A stretch of 64,000 bases of DNA from JANYCO01 sp035535995 (GCA_035535995.1 DATLOZ010000009.1:186001-250000), one strand, 5' to 3'. Positions 42,126 through 51,463 are shown, numbered from the stretch's first letter. Numbers and translations are program-made. Notes: generated by a model not told the origin, from the sequence alone.

Positions 42126-44879
42126 CTATTCTTTAATTAGTTTGAAATTTTTAGTCTCCGCTACCCCAGTCGCCTGAATGATGTAAACGCCCGAAGCAAG
42201 GTCTGCACCGATCTCTGTGGCTTGATTTGTTTTAAAATATTTGTCTTCCAAAAGTACCCGGCCATTCAGATCCAATACTTTCAACTGTACCAAAGATTCC
42301 TTGCCTTTTACCGTTACCATGGAAGCCTGAGTGAATGGATTTGGATAAGCAGTCAGTTCAAGCGTTTCCGAAAAACGCGATGCCACTTTTACAATCGCGG
42401 AAATTTTTTCTGTTCCGTCAAAATCATATTGCAGCAAGCGATAATATACGATACCATCAGGAGCATCTGCATCGGTAAGCGTGTAGCTGGATGGATTGTA
42501 GGTGGTGCCTGCGCCTTTTACTTTTCCTATTGTGCTATAATTTACCCCATCTGTACTGCGCTGCACCAGGAAATAATTGTTATTCATTTCCATCACAGTG
42601 ATCCAATGGAGCGTTACACCTTCTTGCGTATAATTTCCTTCAAAAGACAACAGCTCCACCGGCAATGCACAGGTGCGGTCAACTTGCACACGGGATTTAC
42701 AAGGGTTCAGATCTTTGAACATAAAATTGAAAAACGGTCCTGTTTTAGAAGCATTATCGGGCGATACGTTGAAGGTAGCGACTCCTGCTATAGTGCCTCC
42801 GGTTATTGCAGAAAAATCTTCATTGTAAAACGCAGGATTAGAAGTAGAGTTAACTGAAATAGTATAAGTGCCAGGAGTTGGCAAGGCAAAATTTAATGGT
42901 AAAGTCAATACAGTACCAACGTCTGAATTACCGCTATAGATAAAGGACTTGCTTTGAGTGCCAAGCGTAACTGTTACATTCAAATTATTGGTACCCGGAC
43001 AAAAACCGCAGAACATTTCAACCTGTACAGAAGAAAGTGTAAGCGGTTTATACGTAGTAAAGGAGCTGTTTTGGACAGCGCTATACGATTGCGAATTGGT
43101 GTGCGTTTGCAATGGTCCATAGCTGGAAGTACCGGTAGCATCTTCAATCCAGAAGGATGTAGGTGTAGAAGAAAGCGGTGTATAGGTTTTTGTCACTGTA
43201 GCGCCCGTACCTACTATATTTCCTCCGGTTGCTGCATCGTACCAAATATAGTTTGCTGCATTAACGCCTGTACCGTTGAGCGTGATACTTGGAGAAGAGC
43301 ATGACACATTGCCGGTAGGAAGTATACCGTCCAGAATAGTTACTGTCAATTGATCTTTCCATTGTCTGCCACATACATCCGTAACGGTAAGCTTGATTGT
43401 TTTTGTTCCGGAAGAAGAATAGGAATGAACTCCTATATCAGAAGTAGAAGTAGTACCGTCTCCAAAATCCCACAAGACGCTGGAGCGAATTCCGGAAAAT
43501 GTATACTTGAACGTAAAATTATCTCCTGTACAACCAATGGTTTTATCTACACTCGCACTGATGCTGCTTCCTACAAAGGATTTGGCGAACTGAGGCAATC
43601 CATGCGAAACCCAACCTCCACAACTGTATGATACCGCCGTTGCATTATAGGTAGCAGGAAAGGCATTGGGATTGGTGATTTGTCCTACATAACTGGTGAT
43701 TGCACTTGCACACCAGTTTCTATGCCTGGCCACGTAAATATTCCCGTCCGGCCCGAGTTGTACTGCACCTGTTCTGTTTGGATCAGGTGCCACCGGCGCA
43801 GCCACGTTGGGGTAGCCTGTATTGGCAAGGGTTGTACGCGCGCCGGCAGTATTGACATTGGCTGCGTTGGTAAGATCAAACTGGAATAAATAATTGGTGG
43901 TTAATTCCGATACAAATAAATAATCTCCGTTCGGAGAAAAATCGAGTGAATAAACTTCGTTACGGTTGTTAAAATTTGTGATCGTATGACTGGGCGCCGA
44001 AACACTACCACTTGAATTGTCGAATGGAAATACCTGTACACTTCCTACGGAAGCCCCTTGTCCATAAAAACTCATTGCAAGTTTTGTAAAACAGGAATTT
44101 GATTTCATCGCGCCAATTGAATTGGAAACTCCGCTTCCTCCACAGGTAGCAGGCACACAACCGGCTACTGCGTATCCCACACTACTGGTAGTGGCTGCAC
44201 TTATTCCACTGGAGGAAACCTGGAATGCATAGAACGTATTAGAAGCTGCTCCGGAAGTTCTGTTTCCCGCGCCATGCGCAAGGATCCACCAGTCTGTGCC
44301 ATTGGAGTGAGGTACGATGGTCTGCGCTTCCATTACAGCAGTATTGGCGGGTGTAAGTCTTGTGTTTTTACTTGCTGCTACCACATCTCCATAACCCGAG
44401 CGAAGCGACATATCTACGATCGAATAGCAGAGTCCCGCCTGGGGATCATTGTTTCCACCGCCTGTAGAGCCTTCCACAGCTGGCACGGTGAAGATATAAT
44501 ATTTAGTAGTAGAGCCCGGCATCGGCACGATCGTAGCCGACTGATTGGAGCTTAAGTGTCCGTAGAGCCCGGTACCATTAGTCATGGCTGTGTGCGCGCG
44601 GTCCCATACGGTAACTCCGTTGGTATAAAAGAGAAGACTGCCACTCGAATTGGAGATTGTTGCATAACCTTCTCCTTCGTAGTTACAAGTAGTCTGTGCC
44701 CCGTCGCATAAAGTGACCGGGCTTCCTGAGTTGAAATCAATTCCGATTTTTTCTCCGAAATACCAAACATTGGCTTCGCCTTGTCCGAATGCTTGTCCGG
44801 TAAAAATCAACAGTAATAGCACCACAGAAGCAAATAAAAATCTTCTGTCTCTCCAGCGGTAGTTTGATCTTTTTTTCAT
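42126..44879 (-). CDS. Large secreted PKD-domain protein with type A T9SS sorting tail
   Basis: I start at the ATG at 44879 because it gives a signal peptide, MKKRSNYRWRDRRFLFASVV... ending FGQ; starts at 44954 or 44987 add a Lys/Asn-rich extension. The 917-residue protein has an N-terminal region (about 35-450) that looks like a beta-propeller, beginning ANVWYFGEKIGIDFNSG and holding FSPNGDYLFVSELTT and GPDGNIYVARHRN. A PKD domain follows (about 460-540, WDFGDGTTSTSDIGVHSY), then an Ig-like module and a beta-sandwich. The type A sorting tail has LTAYPNPFTQASMVTVKG and SGVYIIQATGVAE. It lies upstream of the GH18 gene and may help that enzyme bind its polymer. Confidence 0.88.
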   Translation of the reverse strand: MKKRSNYRWRDRRFLFASVVLLLLIFTGQAFGQGEANVWYFGEKIGIDFNSGSPVTLCDGAQTTCNYEGEGYATISNSSGSLLFYTNGVTVWDRAHTAMTNGTGLYGHLSSNQSATIVPMPGSTTKYYIFTVPAVEGSTGGGNNDPQAGLCYSIVDMSLRSGYGDVVAASKNTRLTPANTAVMEAQTIVPHSNGTDWWILAHGAGNRTSGAASNTFYAFQVSSSGISAATTSSVGYAVAGCVPATCGGSGVSNSIGAMKSNSCFTKLAMSFYGQGASVGSVQVFPFDNSSGSVSAPSHTITNFNNRNEVYSLDFSPNGDYLFVSELTTNYLFQFDLTNAANVNTAGARTTLANTGYPNVAAPVAPDPNRTGAVQLGPDGNIYVARHRNWCASAITSYVGQITNPNAFPATYNATAVSYSCGGWVSHGLPQFAKSFVGSSISASVDKTIGCTGDNFTFKYTFSGIRSSVLWDFGDGTTSTSDIGVHSYSSSGTKTIKLTVTDVCGRQWKDQLTVTILDGILPTGNVSCSSPSITLNGTGVNAANYIWYDAATGGNIVGTGATVTKTYTPLSSTPTSFWIEDATGTSSYGPLQTHTNSQSYSAVQNSSFTTYKPLTLSSVQVEMFCGFCPGTNNLNVTVTLGTQSKSFIYSGNSDVGTVLTLPLNFALPTPGTYTISVNSTSNPAFYNEDFSAITGGTIAGVATFNVSPDNASKTGPFFNFMFKDLNPCKSRVQVDRTCALPVELLSFEGNYTQEGVTLHWITVMEMNNNYFLVQRSTDGVNYSTIGKVKGAGTTYNPSSYTLTDADAPDGIVYYRLLQYDFDGTEKISAIVKVASRFSETLELTAYPNPFTQASMVTVKGKESLVQLKVLDLNGRVLLEDKYFKTNQATEIGADLASGVYIIQATGVAETKNFKLIKE

Positions 44880-45337
44880 CTGGGTATTAGTAAAAGTATT
44901 TTGCAATTTGTTTTCCTTTGTCTTGTCTGGACTTTTATTTTCTTTCGTCTTCATCGCTTCTCCACAAATAGTCCTATAATAATTCATCGGCCGGGTATTT
45001 TTGACCGAGCGATAAAACAGTTGTCTTGTCCTGTTTTAAAAGCCTTTTCTATAATTTATGGAAAGCAAGAAGGAGGTAAACTTTTTAGAAGCAAAAAACG
45101 GTATTACAGTGCGCAATAGATACTATTTAAAAGGAGTTAAATTGCGCTTTAGATTTTCCCATAAACTCCATTTTTAGAATAAAAACCGATTTTTATAGGA
45201 AGCTTATCACTTCTAAATTCCAATAACTTAAAATTGGACGATCAGCAGAAAAAATATTCCTAAGCTTCTTTCGCTTTGATTAGGGTAAATACCTGAAAAA
45301 TATAATTTCTATTAAAAAAACACAGGCCGTTTTGTTT
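44880..45337. other. Long intergenic stretch upstream of the PKD/chitinase operon
   Basis: There is no convincing coding sequence apart from a possible N-terminal extension of the PKD gene up to 44987. A small hairpin AAAACAG/CTGTTTT lies at 45014-45037. It is AT-rich and presumably holds the operon promoter, but I found no clean TTG-TAnnTTTG pair. Confidence 0.45.
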
Positions 45338-46105
45338 TTATTCTTTGTATTCCAACAAGCTGGTAGTGCTTCCATCAAATACGGCATAAGTACAATAATG
45401 TACCCATTCGCCCAGGTTGATGTACCGACTGGTAGCGCTCACTTCCAGGTCGAGTGGTAAATGTCTGTGCCCAAAAATATAATAATCGTGATGAGCCTTT
45501 GCTTCTTGCTCTTTGGAGTATATGTACAGCCATTCTTTATCACCCAGGAATTGTTCTTTTTTCAAACCGGAGATCCTGCTGCTTTTGGACCAGTAGTTAG
45601 CGATTCCCATTCCAATCGAAGCCGGTGTAACGCGAAACCATTCCTGGAAAAAACGATTGGCAAAAATCTTTTTGATTGTCTTATAAAAATTATCACCCGG
45701 CCCTAAACCATCGCCATGGCCGACATAAAATTTCTTGTCGTTGATCGTAAACACTTCCGGCTTGCGGAAGATCTGTATATTGAGCTCTTTGGTAAAATAA
45801 TCGAAGATCCACATATCATGATTGCCGGTAAACCAATACACTGGAATCCCTTTATCCGTAAGCTCTGCCAGCTTCCCCTGCAACCGGATATAACCTTTCG
45901 GGATCAGGTACTTGAATTCAAACCAAAAATCAAACACATCTCCCATCAAAAAAATAGCGGCTGCATCTTTTTCCACCATCGACAACCAGCGCACAATTTT
46001 CTTTTCCCGCGCCAGACTCGTTTCATGATCGGGAACGCCCAAATGAAAATCAGAAATAAAATAAAGCTTTTTACCTTCCGGAAGTTTAGTGAAAGGGAGA
46101 TTCAT
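45338..46105 (-). CDS. lpxH: UDP-2,3-diacylglucosamine diphosphatase
   Basis: This 255-residue calcineurin-like phosphoesterase hydrolyses UDP-2,3-diacylglucosamine to lipid X in lipid A synthesis at the inner membrane. The metal-ligand motifs appear in order: FISDFHLGVPDH near residue 17, MGDVFDFWFEFK near residue 55, FTGNHDMWIFD near residue 95, YVGHGDGLGPGD near residue 130, and IFGHRHLPLD near residue 212. Its length is within the family range. It shows that the organism makes lipid A. Confidence 0.95.
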   Translation of the reverse strand: MNLPFTKLPEGKKLYFISDFHLGVPDHETSLAREKKIVRWLSMVEKDAAAIFLMGDVFDFWFEFKYLIPKGYIRLQGKLAELTDKGIPVYWFTGNHDMWIFDYFTKELNIQIFRKPEVFTINDKKFYVGHGDGLGPGDNFYKTIKKIFANRFFQEWFRVTPASIGMGIANYWSKSSRISGLKKEQFLGDKEWLYIYSKEQEAKAHHDYYIFGHRHLPLDLEVSATSRYINLGEWVHYCTYAVFDGSTTSLLEYKE

Positions 46106-46165
46106 GTACGTTTAGTTATAACTATGAGATGCAAGATACCAAGAAGTTTTTAAAATGCATAAAGC

Positions 46166-46310
46166 CGTCATTGCGAGGAATGACGCCGTAGGCGAAGTGA
46201 CGAAGCAATCTGTTTGCTACGAAGCCTGAGGCCGTTTAAATCTATAACGATGTTGCATAGCAATGGATTGCTTCGTCAATATTGCTACGCAACATTTCCT
46301 CGCAATGACG
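46166..46310. repeat. Dispersed inverted repeat of the ATTGCGAGGA type, copy 3
   Basis: The ends CGTCATTGCGAGGAA and TTTCCTCGCAATGACG are complementary. Inner segments GAAGCAATC and GGATTGCTTCG also pair. It lies downstream of ftsH and upstream of lpxH, just beyond a terminator-like hairpin. Confidence 0.85.
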
Positions 46311-46322
46311 ATAGTAAATGAT

Positions 46323-46356
46323 AAGCCCAAAAGACATCAAATTATCTTTTGGGCTT
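46323..46356. terminator. Hairpin after ftsH
   Basis: AAGCCCAAAAGA and TCTTTTGGGCTT are perfect 12-base complements with a 10-base loop, 26 bases after the ftsH stop. The T-run on the minus strand is weak, so it may act as an mRNA 3' end stabiliser as well. Confidence 0.7.
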
Positions 46357-46382
46357 CAAAAATTTTATATTCTAAAATTCTA

Positions 46383-48476
46383 TTACTCTGATTTCGGAAC
46401 GTTGTTTATTTCACTATCCAACTCCGTTGGTTGCACGCTTCCCTCCGGCTGGTCTTTCCCAGCTTTCGGATTAGTATACTCCTGGTAAGTAGTTTGCTTA
46501 TCAAAAGGTCTCTTACCGATCAATGCTTCAAGATCCGATTGGAAAATGATTTCTTTTTTCAAAAGTTCCTGCGCCAGGATTTCCAACTCTTTTCTCTTAC
46601 TGTTCAGCAATGCTTTGCTTCTCTCGTACGCGCCACTGATAATCTTTCTCACTTCTTCATCAATTGTTTCGGAAGTAGCTTCTGAATATGGTTTGTTGAA
46701 AGAATATTCGCTTTGTTTGGAATCGTAGTAAGAAAGGTTGCCTAGCTTTTCATTCATTCCATATACCGTCACCATCCCGTAAGCCATCTTGGTGATGCGC
46801 TCCAGGTCGCTAAGCGCGCCGGTGGAAATTTTTCCGAATACAATGTCTTCTGCTGCTCTACCGCCGAGTGTCATACACATCTCGTCGAGCAATTGCTCGG
46901 TAGTGTACAGGAATTGTTCTTTTGGCAAGTACTGCGCATATCCTAACGCAGCTACACCACGTGGCACGATGCTCACTTTTACCAATGGATCTGCATGTTC
47001 CAGGAACCAGCCTGCAACGGCGTGGCCGGCTTCGTGGTAGGCTACAATTCTTTTTTCTTCCGGAGAAATGATTTTATTTTTCTTTTCCAATCCTCCAATC
47101 ACACGATCGATCGCATCGTTGAAGTCTTGCATTTCTACTTGTTCTTTATCTTTACGTGCTGCGATCAGCGCAGCTTCGTTACACACGTTGGCGATCTCAG
47201 CTCCGGCAAAACCAGGAGTTTGTGCTGAAAGTTTTTTCGCGTCTACATCGTTGCCCAGCTTAAGCGGTTTCAGGTGTACTTTGAAGATCGCTTCTCTTCC
47301 TACGATATCTGGCTTATCGATCGAGATCTGGCGGTCGAAGCGGCCTGGTCTCAACAAGGCAGAATCGAGTACATCCGGACGGTTGGTAGCGGCCAGGATA
47401 ATTACTCCTGAATCGGTAGCGAAACCATCCATTTCTACCAGCAATGAATTGAGTGTATTTTCTCTTTCATCGTTGGCACCAGGCATAGAGCCTTTGCCAC
47501 GCGAACGACCGATCGCATCGATCTCGTCGATGAAAATAATACACGGAGCTTTTTCTTTGGCTTGTTTAAACAGGTCACGCACACGCGCTGCTCCTACTCC
47601 TACAAACATTTCTACGAAGTCGGAACCGGAAAGTGAAAAGAACGGAACGCCTGCTTCTCCTGCCACGGCTTTTGCCAGCAAGGTTTTACCAGTACCCGGA
47701 GGGCCGATCAGCAAAGCGCCTTTCGGAATTTTTCCGCCGAGCTTTGTAAACTTGGTTGGGTTTTTCAAAAAGTCTACGATCTCTTTTACTTCTTCTTTTC
47801 CTTCTTCCAAACCGGCTACGTCGGCAAAGGTAATACGTACTTTGCTTTCCGCATCAAATAAGGCCGCGCGGGATTTTCCTATGTTAAAGATCTGTCCTCC
47901 CGGACCTACGTTGGTGACTCTTCTCATCAAATACCAGAAGCCTACAAATAACAGGAGCAGCATACCCCAGCTGATAAGCTGGTTGGAAATATCAGAGCGG
48001 TTGTTGTCTACTTCCACGGATACGCGGTCTGTTTCCGGTACTTTTTTGTCTTTGTTGAGCTGTTCTACGTACGCTTCAAAATTGTTGGAAGGACTTACCT
48101 GGAACTGGAACTGCGGTCCTTGTGTCATGGAGAAAGGACCAGTATCCGGAAGTAGTTTTTTATAGTAACTATTTTCGAGGGCTTTCTCTTTTATAGTTAC
48201 TTCTACAAATTTATTGTTGACAATCACGATCTTCTTCACGTCGTGGCGGAGATACATTTCTTCAAATTCTTTTTTGTTGATCTCTTTCACTGAACCTTGT
48301 CGGCCAAACCACATGATCCCGAAAATAACGGTAAGCAGCGACACAATGACCCAAACCTGGTAGCTCGGGCGGTCTCCGCTTGGCTTTGGATTCAGCGGGT
48401 TTTTAGACAAAGGATTTTTTTTCTTCAGATTATTATCCGACTTCTTATCCTGATTTTCTTCCATTTTATTATCCAT
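46383..48476 (-). CDS. ftsH: ATP-dependent zinc metalloprotease FtsH
   Basis: This 697-residue inner-membrane AAA protease degrades misfolded and regulatory proteins. Two membrane helices (about 33-53 and 167-187) flank a periplasmic domain. The AAA module has Walker A GPPGTGKTLLAKAVAGEAG near residue 258, Walker B IIFIDEIDAIGRSRG near residue 313, and the second region of homology ATNRPDVLDSALLRPGRFD. The zinc protease site HEAGHAVAGW lies near residue 479. The C-terminal 30 residues are acidic and variable. It follows rsfS by 16 bases, so the two form an operon; the start may also be the ATG 12 bases in. Confidence 0.98.
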   Translation of the reverse strand: MDNKMEENQDKKSDNNLKKKNPLSKNPLNPKPSGDRPSYQVWVIVSLLTVIFGIMWFGRQGSVKEINKKEFEEMYLRHDVKKIVIVNNKFVEVTIKEKALENSYYKKLLPDTGPFSMTQGPQFQFQVSPSNNFEAYVEQLNKDKKVPETDRVSVEVDNNRSDISNQLISWGMLLLLFVGFWYLMRRVTNVGPGGQIFNIGKSRAALFDAESKVRITFADVAGLEEGKEEVKEIVDFLKNPTKFTKLGGKIPKGALLIGPPGTGKTLLAKAVAGEAGVPFFSLSGSDFVEMFVGVGAARVRDLFKQAKEKAPCIIFIDEIDAIGRSRGKGSMPGANDERENTLNSLLVEMDGFATDSGVIILAATNRPDVLDSALLRPGRFDRQISIDKPDIVGREAIFKVHLKPLKLGNDVDAKKLSAQTPGFAGAEIANVCNEAALIAARKDKEQVEMQDFNDAIDRVIGGLEKKNKIISPEEKRIVAYHEAGHAVAGWFLEHADPLVKVSIVPRGVAALGYAQYLPKEQFLYTTEQLLDEMCMTLGGRAAEDIVFGKISTGALSDLERITKMAYGMVTVYGMNEKLGNLSYYDSKQSEYSFNKPYSEATSETIDEEVRKIISGAYERSKALLNSKRKELEILAQELLKKEIIFQSDLEALIGKRPFDKQTTYQEYTNPKAGKDQPEGSVQPTELDSEINNVPKSE

Positions 48477-48492
48477 TACTATTTTTTAAAAA

Positions 48493-49110
48493 TCATTTGG
48501 TCTTCTTTTTCGCAGAAGTAGTTTTTTTAGCAACCGTTTTTTTAGCAGCAGGTTTCTTAGTAGCTGTCTTCTTCGCCGATGTAGTTTTTGATTTTGTCCG
48601 GGCTACGGTTACGTTTGGTTTTGCCTTTGACTTTTTCTCTTTTTTGTCTTTGGTCTCAGCCTTCACCTTAGGCTCTTTCTTAGGCTTGATGGTTCGCTCT
48701 GCCGTATCGTCGTCGATCACTGTGATCACCGCATCTCCCCATAGATCTTCCAGCCCGTAGAACTCCCGGCGGTCGGTTCTGAAGATATGTGCTACTACAT
48801 CACCATAGTCAAGCAAGATCCATTCCCGGTTTTGCAAGCCTTCCTTCATCCAGACATCCTGTCCTATGGTTTTGTATACTTCCTCTTCTACTGAAGTGCG
48901 GATTGCATCAAGTTGGGTGTCTGTATTAGCAGAGCAGAGCACAAAATAATCGGCTACTGCAGTTTTTATATTTCTAAGATCAAGGATCGTGATGTTATGC
49001 CCTTTCTTTTCCAGCATTCCGTTTACAACAAGATCTACCAGGTTGATTTCCGTAGCTTTCTTTTGAGCCTTTACTGGCTTTGAAGATAGTTTTTCTTTTT
49101 TATTAATCAC
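48493..49110 (-). CDS. rsfS: Ribosomal silencing factor RsfS with a lysine-rich tail
   Basis: The core (about residues 22-125) matches RsfS: DLVVNGMLEKKGHNITILDL, TAVADYFVLCSANTDTQ, GLQNREWILLDYGDVVAHIF and EFYGLEDLWGDA. The factor binds uL14 and keeps ribosomal subunits apart when nutrients are short. The protein has 205 residues, compared with about 105-130 usual. The extra C-terminal 80 residues are almost entirely Lys, Ala, Thr and Pro (AKKTATKKPAAKKTVAKK), like a histone H1 tail, and could bind RNA or DNA. It is upstream of ftsH and divergent from birA with 46 bases between. Confidence 0.93.
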   Translation of the reverse strand: MINKKEKLSSKPVKAQKKATEINLVDLVVNGMLEKKGHNITILDLRNIKTAVADYFVLCSANTDTQLDAIRTSVEEEVYKTIGQDVWMKEGLQNREWILLDYGDVVAHIFRTDRREFYGLEDLWGDAVITVIDDDTAERTIKPKKEPKVKAETKDKKEKKSKAKPNVTVARTKSKTTSAKKTATKKPAAKKTVAKKTTSAKKKTK

Positions 49111-49156
49111 TAAATTGTATTGTTATATGTATAATTGCTTAAAATTATAAAAATAA

Positions 49157-49918
49157 TTGTACAATATTTCAGCCAATACCATTTTTACAGGGAAATACCT
49201 CATATACCTGTCAACCTGTCATTCTACTAATGATTATGCAGCACAGCTTTTGTCGGATGGCCAGCCTGCGGAAGGAACCCTTATTATTACGCCGGAGCAG
49301 ACCGCCGGAAAAGGTCAGCGCGGGAATAAATGGGAGGCTGAGGCAGGCAAAAACCTTACTTTTTCGCTTATTTTGAAGCCTGGCTTTCTCTCTCTCTCAG
49401 ATCAATTCTATTTGAATATGATTAGTTCACTTGCCGTACGCGACACCGCAGCCGAATTTTTACAAACTTCTCTTAAAGTAAAATGGCCCAACGATATATA
49501 CCTGAATGATAAAAAGATAGCGGGAATCCTAATCCAAAATTCGATTCAGAAAAATTCACTGTCTGCTACCATCATCGGAATCGGTTTGAATGTAAATCAA
49601 ACTGTCTTTTCAGACAAAAAGGCTTTCTCGCTACAAAATTATTCCGGTAAGGAACATCCGGTAGAACATGTGCTGGAAGTCTTGCTGGAAAAACTGGAAG
49701 CCAATTACCTGCAATTGCGCGCGGGCAAACGAGAAGCCTTGGCAGAACGATACAAAAACCATTTGTTCCGTCTCAATGAAAAACATTTTTTCCGCACCTC
49801 AGGCAAAACATTTGAAGGCATTATCACAGGTGTAGACGAAAGCGGCAGGTTGATCATCCGCTCCGGCGAAGAGCTTTTGTCTTTTGGATTTAAGGAAGTA
49901 GAGTTTGTATACGATTAG
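49157..49918 (+). CDS. birA: Biotin-[acetyl-CoA-carboxylase] ligase, starting at TTG
   Basis: This 253-residue enzyme attaches biotin to carrier lysines, such as that of the carrier protein at 9563-10069. STCHSTNDYAAQLL near residue 19 and AGKGQRGNKWEAEAGKNLTFS near residue 52 form the biotin and ATP site. KVKWPNDIYLNDKKIAGILIQN near residue 110 holds the catalytic Lys, and GIGLNVNQ near residue 146 is conserved. No ATG lies near the right place; the N-terminus only makes sense from the TTG at 49157, directly after an in-frame TAA. It lacks the N-terminal repressor domain of E. coli BirA, so it is an enzyme only. Confidence 0.93.
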   Translation: MYNISANTIFTGKYLIYLSTCHSTNDYAAQLLSDGQPAEGTLIITPEQTAGKGQRGNKWEAEAGKNLTFSLILKPGFLSLSDQFYLNMISSLAVRDTAAEFLQTSLKVKWPNDIYLNDKKIAGILIQNSIQKNSLSATIIGIGLNVNQTVFSDKKAFSLQNYSGKEHPVEHVLEVLLEKLEANYLQLRAGKREALAERYKNHLFRLNEKHFFRTSGKTFEGIITGVDESGRLIIRSGEELLSFGFKEVEFVYD

Positions 49919-50018
49919 TTTCCTGCGTTTTCAAATAGTGTAGGCGAATTTTATTCAAAAAAGAATCTTTTAGCAGAAAAAATTTCTTTCGTACCTTCAT
50001 TAATCCGTATTTTTTTCT

Positions 50019-50050
50019 TTTGCTATTAAATCCTCCATGCCCTATATTTG
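50019..50050 (+). promoter_or_regulatory. Promoter of ahcY
   Basis: TTTG (50019-50022), a 20-base spacer and TATATTTG (50043-50050) form the best Bacteroidota-type promoter in the window. The leader would be about 38 bases. I see no S-adenosylmethionine or S-adenosylhomocysteine riboswitch between it and the gene. Confidence 0.8.
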
Positions 50051-50094
50051 CAGTCCTAGTATATTGAAAATCATAAAAATAAAACAATACAAGA

Positions 50095-51402
50095 ATGGTT
50101 GATACATTTGTAAAATTCAAGGTTAAAGACATGTCTTTGGCCGAATGGGGAAGAAAAGAAATCCAACTGGCAGAAGCTGAAATGCCAGGTCTGATGTCGA
50201 TCAGAAAAGAATTTGGTCCTTCCAAACCACTAAAAGGCGCACGCGTAGCAGGCTGTCTTCACATGACAATTCAAACCGCTGTGCTAATCGAAACCCTGGT
50301 AGAACTAGGTGCTGAAGTAACCTGGTCTTCCTGCAATATCTTCTCTACGCAAGACCATGCTGCTGCTGCAATCGCTGCTGCAGGTATTTCTGTGTATGCA
50401 TGGAAAGGTATGAACGAGCAGGAATTTGACTGGTGTATCGAACAAACTCTTTTCTTCGGAGAAGATAGAAAACCACTCAACATGATCCTTGACGATGGCG
50501 GCGACCTTACCAATATGGTGCTTGACAAATTCCCGGAGCTTGCTAAAGACATCAAAGGAATTTCAGAAGAAACTACTACCGGTGTATTGAGACTGAAAGA
50601 AAGAGTAAAAAATGGAAAACTTCCTCTTCCTGCTATCAACATCAACGACTCTGTAACAAAATCAAAATTCGATAACAAATACGGCTGTAAAGAATCCTTG
50701 GTAGACGCGATCAGAAGAGCTACTGATGTAATGATGGCTGGTAAAGTAGCGGTAGTAGCCGGATATGGAGACGTAGGAAAAGGTTCTGCTGCTTCTCTGA
50801 GAGGCGCTGGCGCAAGAGTGATCGTTACCGAAATCGACCCAATCTGTGCATTGCAAGCTGCAATGGATGGCTATGAAGTGAAGAAAATGGACGACGCTGT
50901 GAAAAGAGCTGATATCGTAGTAACTGCTACTGGTAACAAGAACATCATCGTAGACCGTCACTTCAAATCAATGAAAGATAAAGCGATCGTTTGTAACATC
51001 GGTCACTTCGACAACGAGATCGATATGGCATGGTTGAACAAAAACTATGGCAGCACTAAAATTGAGATCAAACCTCAAGTAGATAAATACAACGTAGACG
51101 GACACGATGTACTGGTATTGGCAGAAGGCCGCCTGGTAAACCTTGGCTGCGCTACAGGTCACCCATCCTTTGTAATGTCTGCTTCTTTCACCAACCAGGT
51201 GATCGCGCAGCTTGAGCTGTGGCAAAATTCCAGCAACTACAAAAATGATGTGTACACACTTCCTAAACATCTTGATGAGAAAGTAGCAAGACTGCACCTT
51301 GGCAAGATTGGCGTAGAGCTGGATGTACTTTCTTCTGAGCAGGCTAAATATATTGGCGTGACAGTGGAAGGACCATTCAAGGCAAACGAATACAGATATT
51401 AA
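50095..51402 (+). CDS. ahcY: Adenosylhomocysteinase
   Basis: This 435-residue NAD-dependent enzyme splits S-adenosylhomocysteine to adenosine and homocysteine and so keeps SAM-dependent methyltransferases running. ETTTGVLRL near residue 161, NDSVTKSKFDNKYGCKESL near residue 184 and the dinucleotide-binding GYGDVGKGSAASLRGAGARV near residue 222 are classical. The C-terminal KYIGVTVEGPFKANEYRY carries the conserved Lys-Tyr end. It has a strong promoter and an intrinsic terminator, so it is a single-gene unit. Confidence 0.98.
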   Translation: MVDTFVKFKVKDMSLAEWGRKEIQLAEAEMPGLMSIRKEFGPSKPLKGARVAGCLHMTIQTAVLIETLVELGAEVTWSSCNIFSTQDHAAAAIAAAGISVYAWKGMNEQEFDWCIEQTLFFGEDRKPLNMILDDGGDLTNMVLDKFPELAKDIKGISEETTTGVLRLKERVKNGKLPLPAININDSVTKSKFDNKYGCKESLVDAIRRATDVMMAGKVAVVAGYGDVGKGSAASLRGAGARVIVTEIDPICALQAAMDGYEVKKMDDAVKRADIVVTATGNKNIIVDRHFKSMKDKAIVCNIGHFDNEIDMAWLNKNYGSTKIEIKPQVDKYNVDGHDVLVLAEGRLVNLGCATGHPSFVMSASFTNQVIAQLELWQNSSNYKNDVYTLPKHLDEKVARLHLGKIGVELDVLSSEQAKYIGVTVEGPFKANEYRY

Positions 51403-51421
51403 TCATACGATTATTTTCTTT

Positions 51422-51450
51422 AAAAGCTCCCGCTAATACCGGGAGCTTTT
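51422..51450 (+). terminator. Intrinsic terminator of ahcY
   Basis: AAAAGCTCCCG pairs with CGGGAGCTTTT over 11 bases around a 7-base loop and is followed by more T residues. It starts 20 bases after the ahcY stop. Confidence 0.92.
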
Positions 51451-51463
51451 TTATTTTAGAGCT

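Noticed and set aside
47068..48165. Open frame of 365 codons on the plus strand opposite ftsH
   Set aside because: It is fully antisense to a highly conserved gene, its protein is low in structure-like patterns and rich in Ser, and it has no promoter or homologous motif.
49919..50094. S-adenosylhomocysteine or SAM riboswitch in front of ahcY
   Set aside because: The promoter leaves a leader of only about 40 bases, too short, and none of the conserved aptamer segments is present.
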